A stretch of 64,000 nt of DNA, from NCBI RefSeq assembly GCF_026151205.1, contig NC_087081.1:15738837-15802836 (forward strand), given 5' to 3'. The notes beneath the pieces are model-generated. The model saw only the letters and a list, made by a program, of their open reading frames with translations, was not told the origin of the DNA and did not search any database. Each line of letters opens with the position of its first letter. The stretch's first letter is position 1. Made by a program: the position numbers and the translations under genes. This stretch comes from Bolinopsis microptera. Taxonomy: Eukaryota; Ctenophora; Tentaculata; Lobata; Bolinopsidae. Shown piece after piece: positions 35,790 to 45,670 of this stretch.

Positions 35790-36654
35790 TATATCCTTGT
35801 GTTTGAGAAGAGCTCGTTAGAACTGCTTCCTTTCCCTTCAGTATCCCACAGTCTCTCGAGTTTCGTAACTGCCAGAGAACTCTCTTAAACAATTACTAGA
35901 CTCGGTGATTATAAATCAAGAGGCTTGCATATAATGAACATATTGACACGGGTGCAGAGTTGAGTCTGTACGGAACCTAGTAGTTTCAGATCCTTGTTTA
36001 ACTTGCCGTACAGCAAGGTCATCCACTACTTTAGCCCGGCGAGGCACATAACTCCCTCTACAACTCCATGACAAATGTTTCATATATACTAGCCGAGTTC
36101 ACAAAATATGCGCGTTTTTAAGTTCTTAGCAAAATATTTATTCGAACGAAAGCTCAAAATTTACCGTGAAATCGACCGTTTTATTAACTCATTTTGATGA
36201 CTGTTTCTGATCAGAAATTGAACGAAAAATCGATTTAACTAGGTTTCAGAACCTATAAACAATTCCTTATCCCTCAAAATTGATTTTTTATAGTTAATAC
36301 GAGCAATTACAAGCAACATATATTTTGATCCTATGGTTCTACTCATGATATGACCTAGGGAGTAAAGTTGAAACCGAAAGATCGAGGCAATCGAACAAGT
36401 ACTAGTAGGTACTAACACAATTTTCAGATAGAAATGTTCGTTGCAATATGTTTATTGCAGCTTTGCAACTTGAGCGTAAGAAGCAAAGTACGAAAAAACA
36501 CAGCAGGCAAGCAACTCATTTTGGTGACTATTCCTCATTTAACTGCTAACGTTGCACGAGAAATCGATTTTAGTTGGTTTTACAGCCCAATAACGCTTTT
36601 ACGCTTCCTTATTCCTGAAAATTATTATGTTACTCAAACAAACAACCTCGCTCT

Positions 36655-38505
36655 AGTCCTAATGCTCTCTGGTCCTGAATTTATCTCTCTGATCCTGACT
36701 CTCTCTCTGATCCTGACTATCTCTCTGGACCTGACTCTCTTTCTGGTCCTGACTCTCTCTCTCTGGTCCTGACTCTCTCTCTGGTCCTGACTCTCTTTCT
36801 GGTCCTGACTCTCTCTCTGGTCCTGACTCTCTCTCTCTCTCTCTGGTCCTGACTCTCTCTCTTATCCTGACTCTCTCTCTGGTTCTGACTCTCTCTCTCT
36901 GGTCCTACCCCGTATGATTTTGGGCCTCGCTCTGGTTCTGACTCTCTCTGGTCCTGACTCCCTCTCTCTGGTACTGACTACTGCCTCTCTATGGTTTTGG
37001 GCCTCGCTCTGGTTCTAACTCTCTCTAGTCCTGACTCTCTCTATGGTCCTGACTCTCTCTCTGGTCCTGACTCTCTCTCTCTGGTCGGTCCTGGTTCTCT
37101 CTCTGGTCCTGACTCTCTCTCTGGTCCTGACTCTCTCTCTGGTCCTGACTCTCTCTCTCTCTCTGGTCCTGACTCTCTCTCTTATCCTGACTCTCTCTCT
37201 GGTTCTGACTCTCTCTCTCTCTGGTCCTACCTCTGTATGATTTTGGGCCTCGCTCTGGTCCTGACTATCTCTGGTCCTGACTCCCTCTTTTTGGTACTGA
37301 CTACTGCCTCTCTATGGTTTTGGGCCTCGCTCTGGTTCTAACTCTCTCTAGTCCTGACTCTCTCTATGGTCCTGACTCTCTCTCTCTGGTCCTGACTCTC
37401 TCTCTCTGGTCGGTCCTGGCTCTCTCTCTGGTCCTGACTCTCTCTCTGGTCCTGACTCTCTCTCTGGTCCTGACTCTCTCTCTCTCTGGTCCTGACTCTC
37501 TCTCTTATCCTGACTATCTCTCTGGTTCTGACTCTCTCTCTCTGGTCCTACCTCTGTATGATTTTGGGCCTCGCTCTGGTCCTGACTCTCTCTGGTCCTG
37601 ACTCCCTCTGGTCCTGACTCTCTTTGCTTCTTTGGTCCTGACTCCCTCTCTCTGGTACTGACTACTGCCTCTCTATGGTTTTGGGCCTCGCTCTGGTTTT
37701 GGGCCTCGCTCTGGTTCTCTCTCTCTCTGGTCCGGACACTCTCTGGTCCTGACTGTCTTTGGTCCTAACTCTCTCTGGTCCTGACTGTCTCTGATCCTGA
37801 CTGTCTCTTGTCCTGACTGTCTCTGGTCCTGACTCTCTCTGATCCTGACTCTTTCTGGTCCTGACTCTCTCTCTCTCTGGTCCTGACTCTCTCTGGGTTT
37901 CAGACTTGCTCTGGTCCTGACTCTCTCTCGTGTCTTAACTATCTCTCTCTGGTCCTGACTCTCTCTCTCTGGTCCTGACTCTCTCTCTTGTCTTAACTAT
38001 CTCTCTCTGGTCCTGACTCTCTCTCTGGTCCTGCCTCTCTATGATTTTGGGCCTCGCTCTGGTCCTGACTCTCTCTGGTCATGACTCTCTCTCTCTCTCT
38101 GGTCTTGACTCTCTCTCTCTGGTCCCGACTCTCTCTGGTCCTGACTCTCTCTCTGGTCCTGACTCTCTTTGGTCCTAACTCTCTCTCTGGTTCTGACTGT
38201 CTCTGGTCCTGAGTGTCTCTTGTCCTGGCTGTCTCTGGTCCTGACTCTCTCTGGTCCTGATTCTCTCTGGTCCTGACTCTCTCTCTCTGGTCCTGAATCT
38301 CTTTGTGTTTCAGACTTGCTTTGGTCCTGACTCTCCCTCTGGTCTTGACTCTCTATCTGGTCCTGACTCTCTCTCTCTGGTCCTGACTTTCTCTCTCTGG
38401 TCCTGCCTCTCTATGATTTTGGGCCTCGCTCTGGTCCTGACTCTCTCTGATCCTGAATCTCTCTGGTCCTGACTATCTCTCTGGTCCTGACTCTCTCTCT
38501 GGTCT
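36655..38505 (+). repeat. GGTCCTGACTCTCTCTCT minisatellite in palindrome loop
   Basis: About 1.85 kb of units of 14-26 bp built on GGTCCTGACTCTCTCT. There is a higher-order unit of roughly 320 bp marked by ATGATTTTGGGCCTCGCTC (near 36,913, 37,238, 37,558 and 38,041). Leu/Ser-rich open frames are repeat translations. Confidence 0.9.
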
Positions 38506-39053
38506 CTAATGAAGCGTAAAAGCGTTATTGGGCTGTAAAACCAACTAAAATCGATTTCTCGTGCAACGTTAGCAGTTAAATGAGGAATAGTCACCAAAAT
38601 GAGTTGCTTGCCTGCTGTGTTTTTTCGTACTTTGCTCTTTACTTCGCTCAAGTTGCAAAGCTGCAATAAACATATTGCAACGAACATTTCTATCTGAAAA
38701 TTTTGTTACTACCTACTTGTTCGATTGCCTCGATCTTTCGGTTTCAGCTTAACTCCCTAGGTCATATCATGAGTAGAACCATAGGATCAAAATATATGTT
38801 GCTTGTTGCTCGTATTAACTATAAAAAATCAATTTTGAGGGATAAGGAATTGTTTATAGGTTCTGAAACATAGTTAAATCGATTTTTCGTGCAATTTCTG
38901 ATCAGAAACAGTCATCAAAATAAGTTAATAAAAAGGTCGATTTCTCGGTAAATTTTGAGCTTTCGTCCAAATAAATATTTTGCTAAGAACTTAAAAACGC
39001 GCATATTCAATCCTCGCGCGAATAAATCATAAGGAGGCGAATATTTTGCTTTA

Positions 39054-39151
39054 ACGGGTGATACTCGTAAAATATCTGTTCCATATACAGGACCGTCGAC
39101 GAGTCCAACTCGGCGCGCGTCCTTGGTCCTGGTAGGTTGTAAACCTACAAA
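39054..39151 (+). repeat. Short structured repeat (GGACCGTC..CGAGTCC family), copy 3
   Basis: A ~100-bp insert in the right palindrome arm, absent from the left arm. It contains GGACCGTCGACGAGTCCAAC, a CGAGT-CCA-ACTCG hairpin, and ends in GTAGGTT-GTA-AACCTAC. The left arm gives its empty site. Confidence 0.65.
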
Positions 39152-39502
39152 TTTTGCTAAGAAAGCGTAGATTTAACTCTCGCGCAAATAAATTATAAGG
39201 AGGCGAATATTTTGCTAACAATGCGAAGATTTCATTATCGCGTAAACAAACTAAAAAGGAGCGTGCATTTTCGAGCGTGCATTTTCGGCGCGCGCGAAAA
39301 GTGGCATGCAACGTATGTAAACGCGCGTCAGACCGTTATTAGGCAAATATTTTTTTAAAGAATTCGAGTAAAATCGATTGAAATATCACGAAGTTTTAAG
39401 TTTGTAAAGAAACGTAACTCAATTAGGATATAATGTTACTGGATCATCATATCCATAGATGAATTAGCTATTTTATGAACATAACTTAATTCACAAGTAT
39501 AT

Positions 39503-39625
39503 GGATAGCTTCGGGGTTATGGTTAGGGTTAGGGTTGGGATTAGGGTTTTGTACAACCGTTTTGTACGGCAGCAAAACCAAAAAAACCAAAGTCACGTGA
39601 AATTTTTGGGCGAGCGATTTAGTAA
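39503..39625 (+). repeat. Dispersed repeat with degenerate TTAGGG motifs, copy 2
   Basis: CTTCGGGGTTATGGTTAGGG followed by irregular GGTTAGGG words and AGTCACGTG. Matches 9,117-9,250. Confidence 0.6.
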
Positions 39626-39639
39626 GAGCCAATTCTACC

Positions 39640-40887
39640 TCATCCTATTAAGGAACGCGCGCTGGGTAAAAAGAAACCTAGCCAGAGTGGAAGTCGGGCG
39701 TCGGCGCCCTCATTAAATTTTTGGAGAAAATCGCTCGCCAAAATTTGTTGGAACAGGACGATGTCCGGCGTAGCCTTGCAGCTCATTGCGCGTTGCAACG
39801 AGCTTCGTTGTTCGTCGACGTGCGACGAGCAACGAGAAAAATTGTGTGGCGCGTTGGGTGGCACATTTTAACGGGTGATACGCGTATAAATTTCGATCGC
39901 TGACGTACAGCGAGCAGCACAGCTGCGAGTGGCGTCAGCTAGTAGGATTTTATTTTACTATATAAGGCACATCGCGTTCACCTAGCTAACCAGGTCATTT
40001 CCGCCTCCGGCGGTCGCGCGCTACTGCAAGCGAGAGTGCTATAGTTAAAGCAACACATCGCGCCACAAGCCAAATATTTATCAACATCTTGACTAGCTAC
40101 GCGGTCCTTTTCCGCATGCGCTCGCGCTGTGCTCAAAAATTGACGTCGTCAATCAATCAACATCAAAATTTTAGTTTTACATTTGACCTTTATGTCAAAA
40201 AATCTCTGAATTTTCAATCGGTGGTCGATGTTACCTGAGGACCTCAGGCTTCGCGTCCTTACTTCGTCACAGAACGATCGGAGCTCGAAGAGCGTAGAGT
40301 GCTGGCGTCGTCCTGTGATGGTCAACGTATTTTTGCTTGCTGGGATCCGGCCGAATGACGCCACATGCAACGTGTAGGGTAAAACTAAAAACGCTTCCCT
40401 GTTGCCTATATGAGATAATATGACAAAAATTGTTTTGGTCACGTTACCAGTCAATGACATTGATATTTCGCTGCTGACGGTTTGGTGGAGGGTTAGGGTC
40501 ATGTCAACGTTTATACATTATATGGTCAAAGTTAGGACTAGAGTTGTACACTATTGACATTGTGAGGGTAATGGTTAAAGTTTATCACTAGCGACCTTTT
40601 CGTCTGACCACAATATCGCAAAATGCTATGTTGTATGTCACGTGACAAATTTAGCCGAGGGTCGGAAGTCGGAAGTCGGAATTCGGAAGTCAGAAGTCAG
40701 TGGACTCTGTTGGAAGCCGGCGGACTCCGCCAAGCTCCGCCGGACTCCGCCAGATTCAAGTCCGGCGGAGTCCGCCGACCACTCCGCCGGAGTCCGCAGC
40801 GGACCGGAGTCCGCCTAGTGGCTTAGTCCGCGGCGGACACTCCGCCGACCCGCCGCGGAGCCGCTCGGAGTCCGCGGCGGACTACTG
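39640..40887 (-). mobile_element. Truncated single arm of the foldback transposon
   Basis: Same orientation and order as 24,931-26,346 (right arm), including TTAACGGGTGATACGCG, TCGCTGACGTACAGCG and GGTGGTCGATGTTACC. It runs into the GC-rich array and stops at about 40,887, lacking the terminal GATAGTGCC. It extends further at its inner end (TTAAGGAACGCGCG), matching the left arm. No target duplication. Confidence 0.85.
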
Positions 40888-41250
40888 ATTTAGAGTTGTT
40901 TTTAAGTGAGCATAATGGGTATATTTTTGGACCTAAAGGCTTTATTATGGCAACTTTAAAATTGTTTTTTTAATCATTTATTAAATATCAATTTAAAAAT
41001 ATATAAATCTGGAATCTGTTCACACTGTGAACCAGTCCTATAAAAAAAACCCTCTTAAATTAAATATTAAAAACGTCTCAATAATGGAAACAGTCATACA
41101 ATTAAAAATTTACCAAATTCTTAATATCTACCTTAAGAGAAAAATACCTACCTAAGTCAATGTCTACCTGTAATACACTAAATATTAGGTTTTAAATACA
41201 TAGGTGGTGGAGTCAGCACTCATTTACCAAAATCAAAATTTTTTAATAAG
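40888..41250. other. AT-rich interval
   Basis: Nothing recognised except a possible splice acceptor (TTTTTTAATAAG) at its right edge. Confidence 0.4.
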
Positions 41251-41252
41251 AG

Positions 41253-41417
41253 GAACCTGTGGGCCTAGAACACTGGATTAAATTTGTTGAAGGGGAGTGT
41301 TATCAAATGACAGCTGCATTATGTTACAATCACTTGAAGTCCATGCTGAATCATTATAAGCATGTTGCAGCTTTTGTTGACTCTAGTGAAAGTGCTGGTG
41401 ACGGAAAAAGACCATAA
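41253..41417 (+). pseudogene. Coding-like fragment cut by the (CCCTCT)n tract
   Basis: A frame of about 54 codons begins EEPVGLEHWIKFVEGECYQ after a possible acceptor at 41,250 and ends ...[13 protein letters not shown] before TAA at 41,415. Its last part resembles the frame at 50,738-50,914 (SSESTGDDEKDHKS). They look like pieces of one protein family, either a transposon or a host gene. Here the related sequence stops exactly where the microsatellite begins. No family recognised. Confidence 0.4.
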
Positions 41418-42897
41418 ACCTCTCCCTCTCCCTCTCCCTCTCCCTCTCCCTCTCCCTCTCCCTCTCCCTCTCCCTCTCCCTCTCCCTCTCCCTCTCCCTC
41501 TCCCTCTCCTCTCCCTCTCCCTCTCCTCTCCCTCTCCCTCTCCCTCTCCCTCTCCCTCTCCCTCTCCCTCTCCCTCTCCCTCTCCCTCTCCCTCTCCCTC
41601 TCCCTCTCCCTCTCCCTCTCCCTCTCCCTCTCCCTCTCCCTCTCCCTCTCCCTCTCCCTCTCCCTCTCCCTCTCCCTCTCCCTCTCCCTCTCCCTCTCCC
41701 TCTCCCTCTCCCTCTCCCTCTCCCTCTCCCTCTCCCTCTCCCTCTCCCTCTCCCTCTCCCTCTCCCTCTCCCTCTCCTCTCCCTCTCCCTCTCCCTCTCC
41801 CTCTCCCTCTCCCTCTCCCTCTCCCTCTCCCTCTCCCTCTCCCTCTCCCTCTCCCTCTCCCTCTCCCTCTCCCTCTCCCTCTCCCTCTCCCTCTCCCTCT
41901 CCCTCTCCCTCTCCCTCTCCCTCTCCCTCTCCCTCTCCCTCTCCCTCTCCCTCTCCCTCTCCCTCTCCTCTCCCTCTCCCTCTCCCTCTCCCTCTCCCTC
42001 TCCCTCTCCCTCTCCCTCTCCCTCTCCCTCTCCCTCTCCCTCTCCCTCTCCCTCTCCCTCTCCCTCTCCCTCTCCCTCTCCCTCTCCCTCTCCCTCTCCC
42101 TCTCCCTCTCCCTCTCCCTCTCCCTCTCCCTCTCCCTCTCCTCTCCCTCTCCCTCTCCCTCTCCCTCTCCCTCTCCCTCTCCCTCTCCCTCTCCCTCTCC
42201 CTCTCCCTCTCCCTCTCCCTCTCCCTCTCCCTCTCCCTCTCCCTCTCCCTCTCCCTCTCCCTCTCCCTCTCCCTCTCCTCTCCCTCTCCCTCTCCCTCTC
42301 CCTCTCCCTCTCCCTCTCCCTCTCCCTCTCCCTCTCCCTCTCCCTCTCCCTCTCCCTCTCCCTCTCCCTCTCCCTCTCCCTCTCCCTCTCCCTCTCCCTC
42401 TCCTCTCCCTCTCCCTCTCCCTCTCCCTCTCCCTCTCCCTCTCCCTCTCCCTCTCCCTCTCCCTCTCCCTCTCCTCTCCCTCTCCCTCTCCCTCTCCCTC
42501 TCCCTCTCCCTCTCCCTCTCCCTCTCCCTCTCCCTCTCCCTCTCCCTCTCCCTCTCCCTCTCCCTCTCCCTCTCCCTCTCCCTCTCCCTCTCCCTCTCCC
42601 TCTCCCTCTCCCTCTCCCTCTCCCTCTCCCTCTCCCTCTCCCTCTCCCTCTCCCTCTCCCTCTCCCTCTCCCTCTCCCTCTCCCTCTCCCTCTCCCTCTC
42701 CCTCTCCCTCTCCCTCTCCCTCTCCCTCTCCCTCTCCCTCTCCCTCTCCCTCTCCCTCTCCCTCTCCCTCTCCCTCTCCCTCTCCCTCTCCCTCTCCCTC
42801 TCCCTCTCCCTCTCCCTCTCCCTCTCCCTCTCCCTCTCCCTCTCCCTCTCCCTCTCCCTCTCCCTCTCCCTCTCCCTCTCCCTCTCCCTCTCCCTCT
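41418..42897 (+). repeat. (CCCTCT)n microsatellite, about 1.48 kb
   Basis: Pure pyrimidine hexamer array. At about eight places one C is missing (CTCTCCTCTC, for example near 41,506, 41,774, 41,965, 42,138, 42,276, 42,401 and 42,472), which shifts the phase. The 516-codon frame reading Leu-Pro, Ser-Pro and Ser-Leu blocks is produced by the repeat and its phase shifts. Such tracts can form triplex (H-) DNA. Confidence 0.97.
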
Positions 42898-43415
42898 ATG
42901 AAAGAACAGTAAAGTATAATAGTATAGAATGTAAGAATGTATAAGCTTATAACTTTATAAGAGGCGCGGTCATGCTTACCAGCACCTGCACTGGGATAAG
43001 CTGTGAGCTCTTGTGAGTTGTGGGTACACCGTTTTCCTGAAATATTTGCTTAAAACTATGATCTGTATTATACTAGCAACCTCTGTGAATAGCATTAGCA
43101 CGTTAAGAAATCTGTCCCGCCAACCAGGGCTCTCAGAGAGAACGAGGTAAAACTCACGATCGCGATTGGTGGATTGCTAGCACGTCATGTCCATGCCTAA
43201 TGGTAATGTGGACCATTTTCTGTAGCATTAGCCATGAGACTGAGAGCGAACTCTCTCCAAGGTCACCACAACTAAGTTCATCCCTTTGCCTTTGCGTTCA
43301 ATTCTATAGTCCGGAGAAGGCGTGTGTTGACAAGATGAAGATGAAGATGTCAATAATATTAGCTTCGTTCGTTGTATTTTGGACGCTGATTCCGAATTAC
43401 CCGCTATAAACTTAT
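42898..43415. other. Interval without recognised gene
   Basis: No supported frame. Confidence 0.4.
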
Positions 43416-43560
43416 AAATATAGGGTTGAAACGCTTGCCCGAGAAGTTATCGGCAAAAGCTGTTTTGGTCACACGACAGGCTTGTAAAACACGAATTACG
43501 GTCATATTGATCAGCTTCGGGGTCATGGTTACTGGATAGGATTTGGGTTTATAAAACCGG
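43416..43560 (+). repeat. Dispersed repeat (TTTTGGACGCTGATTCCG), copy 1
   Basis: About 145 bp nearly identical to 44,934-45,147: GGACGCTGATTCCGAATTAC, TTTTGGTCACACGACAGGC and CTTCGGGGTCATGGTTACTG. Distantly related to 8,948-9,180. Confidence 0.85.
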
Positions 43561-43585
43561 GGGGTGGGGGGGGGGGGGGGGGGGG
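43559..43585 (+). repeat. Poly-G run (G6-T-G20)
   Basis: Twenty uninterrupted G, preceded by six G and a T. It starts where the flanking repeat would continue as in the copy near 45,133. Possible G-quadruplex; its length is unreliable in sequencing. Confidence 0.95.
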
Positions 43586-43689
43586 TTCACCCTGATTTTT
43601 TTGTGATACTTGGTTTCGAGATAGCAGTTGACCAACAAACTAGGACCGGTGTAGGAACCTCCCGTGGGGGTAACTACTAACTAGCTAAC

Positions 43690-44650
43690 TAGAAAAGTAG
43701 AAAACCCGTGGTCACAGGGAGGAAGCTAATAGTATTTTTTGTTAGTAAGTTTAAATCACGTCAAAAAACTAAAAAATATCCTACACAACCGAAGATACAG
43801 CCAATTAAAATGTTGTTCGTACCAAACACAGCGTAATATCAACAAAACCGATCAAAATGACGTTAAAACTTTAAAACAATCATTGCACGTGTACGTGCGT
43901 TTAATAACCCTGGTTACCATGGTTACTACGCAACTCGCAAGTTCATATTTTTCGTTTGATTTGCACATGGGCGGTCGTACAGTGTACAGTGTACAAAGGG
44001 AATTCTCTGAATTACATATATACTAGAAAGCCCGTGATCACAGGGAGGAAGGTAAAAGTATTCTTTGGTAGTCAGTTTTTATAGCATCAAAAAATATCCG
44101 TCACAACCGAGTGAACAGCCCATTAAAATGTAGCTCGCAATGAACACAACGTAATATCAACAAAACTGATCAAAATGACGTTAAAACAATCATTGCACGT
44201 GCACGTCCGTGTAACAATCCTTGTTACCATGGTAACTACGCAACTTCCTATTTTTCATCTAATTTGCACGTGGGCGGTCGTACGTACAGTGTACAGTGTA
44301 CAAAAACAATTCTCTGAATTATAATATACTAGAAAGCCCGTGGTAAAAGGGACGAAGCTAATAGTATTCTTTGAAAGAAAGTTTTAATCGCATCAAAAAA
44401 GATCCATCCCGACCGAAGATACAGCCGATTTAAATATAAAACACTTTAAAAACGACGTAATTACCACAAAACCGATCAAAATGACGTTAAAACAATCTTT
44501 GCACGTGCATGTGTGTATTAAAACACCGTTGCTATGGAACCTTTTGGTTGTTACCTAAATTCCTATTTTTCATCTAATTTGCACGTGGGTCGTACAACTA
44601 CAAACATTGTACAGACTTACAGACAAAAACAATTTTCTGAATTATTATAA
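43690..44650 (+). repeat. 'CCCGTGG' repeat, three tandem ~305-bp units
   Basis: Units start at about 43,690-43,705, 44,025 and 44,330 with TAGAAA(A/G)CCCGTGGT. Each holds GATCAAAATGACGTTAAAAC, GCACGTGC-type words, the palindrome GTTACCATGGTAAC (or one change) and CACGTGGGCGGTCGTAC. Single inverted copies are at 21,500 and 52,230. No protein frame is conserved between units. Confidence 0.85.
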
Positions 44651-44712
44651 TATATATCCACGCAGCCTAGCGGGCGGATATTTATATCGCCCGCGCCCTG
44701 ATCGCAGCGATA
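44650..44712 (+). repeat. Hairpin related to the TATATCC family
   Basis: TATATCCACGCAGCC, then GCGGGCGGATATTTATATCG and CCCGCG form a strong stem. It looks like a short remnant of the TATATCC-bounded elements. Confidence 0.5.
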
Positions 44713-44933
44713 TAATATCTTTATAAGTTTATAAGTCGTTTTTGAATTGCAAAGATTTTATTCAGCTTATGTTTAGGGATCCCACCCCAGCAACTTATAC
44801 AATAGCTAAGATGTGACATAAAAAGAGCATTGTATAGTTTAAAATATTCAGATTTGGGAATGAATTTGCAAATTCTCTTAATCGATACAATACTGGTGTT
44901 CAGCTTTAAAGATAAATGATTAAGATGTGGTTC

Positions 44934-45147
44934 GATGTATTTTGGACGCTGATTCCGAATTACCTGCTATAAATATATAGGGTTGCTATAAATGTATAGG
45001 GTTGAAACGCTTGCCCAAGAAGTTATAATCGGCAAAAACTGTTTTGGTCACACGACAGGCTTGTAAAACACGAATTACGGTCATAGTGATCAACTTCGGG
45101 GTCATGGTTACTGAATAGGATTAGGGTATATAAACCGCTGCAAATAC
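44934..45147 (+). repeat. Dispersed repeat (TTTTGGACGCTGATTCCG), copy 2
   Basis: Pairs with 43,416-43,560. A TATATAAA near 45,127 lies at its right edge, about 150 bp before the signal-peptide exon, and could serve as a promoter element. Confidence 0.8.
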
Positions 45148-45277
45148 ACAAATTTATTTAATTCACGTGATAGCGAGTTATAATTAGTAAACTTGTATTA
45201 CTATTATGTACTTTCCTCAATCTTCAGTTGTTGATATTTCGTTAAAAGTTAAACATCGATTTTTCTAACAATGTAGA

Positions 45278-45344
45278 ATGGCAGACATGCGGAATCTTCA
45301 AACGAAGTTAATATTCCTACAAATCATCTCGCTATCTCTCTGTG
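45278..45344 (+). CDS. Candidate first exon encoding a signal peptide
   Basis: ATG at 45,278 begins 22 codons ending in a hydrophobic run (LIFLQIISLSLC), then a donor G|GTAAGC at 45,344/45,345 in phase 1. This is the same layout as exon 1 of the gene at 48,441: a short signal peptide, a phase-1 junction and a G|GTAAG donor. A TATATAAA is about 150 bp upstream. I could not find the following exons between here and 48 kb. One open segment (about 45,842-45,953, with DRDQTEKNQDLNDNIENPS and a GTAATT donor) has the wrong phase to follow directly. It may be an orphan exon of a decayed neighbour gene, or chance. Confidence 0.35.
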
Positions 45345-45489
45345 GTAAGCTACGTGACATGTGCAATGCATGAGCTGCTATTTTACTTATCATTGATCAA
45401 AAATAGATCAATAATTTATCGTTATAGAAAATAGAAATAGTATCATTTATAGATTTATACCCGGTGAAATGAGATAATTATAGTATTAA

Positions 45490-45670
45490 ACATTTTTCAC
45501 CAAAACCAAAAATTGGGTAGATTGGACCATCGACAGTATCTCCTTTTTCCAGACACAAAGGAAGTAGATCAATTTAAGTTACTGGTGTCAAATTTATGCA
45601 AAATGATACCGGGAATGTAATCGGTCGCTTGATTTCCCCATTCATTCACGGCCTGCAAATTGTAACGAAT
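45490..45670 (+). repeat. Diverged single arm of the 329-bp palindromic MITE
   Basis: Shares CACCAAAACC, AGTATCTCCTTTTTCCAGAC, GATACCGGGAATGTAATCGG and CCATTCATTCACGGCCT with the left arm at 29,950-30,110, but the mirror arm is missing. Confidence 0.65.

Larger units (their letters stand above)
33371..35796 (+). mobile_element. Two adjacent TATATCC-bounded hairpin elements (copies X and Y)
   Basis: TATATCC occurs at 33,371-33,377, 34,122-34,128 and 35,790-35,796, and once in the unbroken B unit at 33,054-33,060. After the first two, sequence starts ACCAGCGTGCGC and shares about 180 bp. Before the last two it ends in the same hairpin cassette. X is about 750 bp. Y is about 1.66 kb and resembles copy Z (21,960-27,344) without the foldback. 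Y holds the empty octamer site TTCTATTG at 34,737-34,744. Confidence 0.65.
32860..36104 (+). mobile_element. Insertion in the left palindrome arm: tandem A-B-A...B-A units
   Basis: AATAT lies on both sides (32,855-32,859 and 36,105-36,109) but once at the mirror position in the right arm (39,003-39,007), so this is an insertion with a 5-bp target duplication. Its outer parts are tandem units. Unit A is about 195 bp (AATCAAGAGGCTTGC to CCGAGTTCACAA) at 32,860, 33,174 and 35,909. Unit B is about 120 bp (CTTGTGTTTGAGAAGAG to CTCGGTGATT) at 33,061 and 35,797. The original insert was A-B-A-B-A, later split by 33,378-35,789. No coding frame was found. Confidence 0.75.
32521..39497. repeat. ~7-kb palindrome (foldback element) with minisatellite loop
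   Basis: The left arm starts CTTGTGAATTAAGTTATG at 32,521. Its mirror CATAACTTAATTCACAAG ends at 39,497. The left arm is split: 32,521-32,859 and 36,105-36,607 together pair with 38,511-39,497. The loop 36,608-38,510 is a degenerate minisatellite. The right arm has its own ~100-bp insert at 39,054-39,151, and another small insertion near 39,270-39,320 containing GGCATGCAACG. Arm identity is high. No protein frame is present. Confidence 0.85.

Noticed and set aside
32860-36104. LTR retrotransposon, because of terminal direct repeats and a 5-bp duplication
   Set aside because: The repeats are internal tandem A/B units, lack TG..CA ends, and there is no gag-pol frame, primer-binding site or polypurine tract.
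36991-37601. Leu/Ser-rich 'LSGPDSLS' frames resembling membrane repeats
   Set aside because: They are translations of the loop minisatellite.
39092-39130. GTCGACGAGTCC as a hammerhead core in the small structured repeat
   Set aside because: The core needs CUGANGA and GAAAC; neither is present.
41362-42912. 516-codon Leu-Pro / Ser-Pro / Ser-Leu protein
   Set aside because: It is the translation of the (CCCTCT)n microsatellite; the block changes are phase shifts from missing single C residues.
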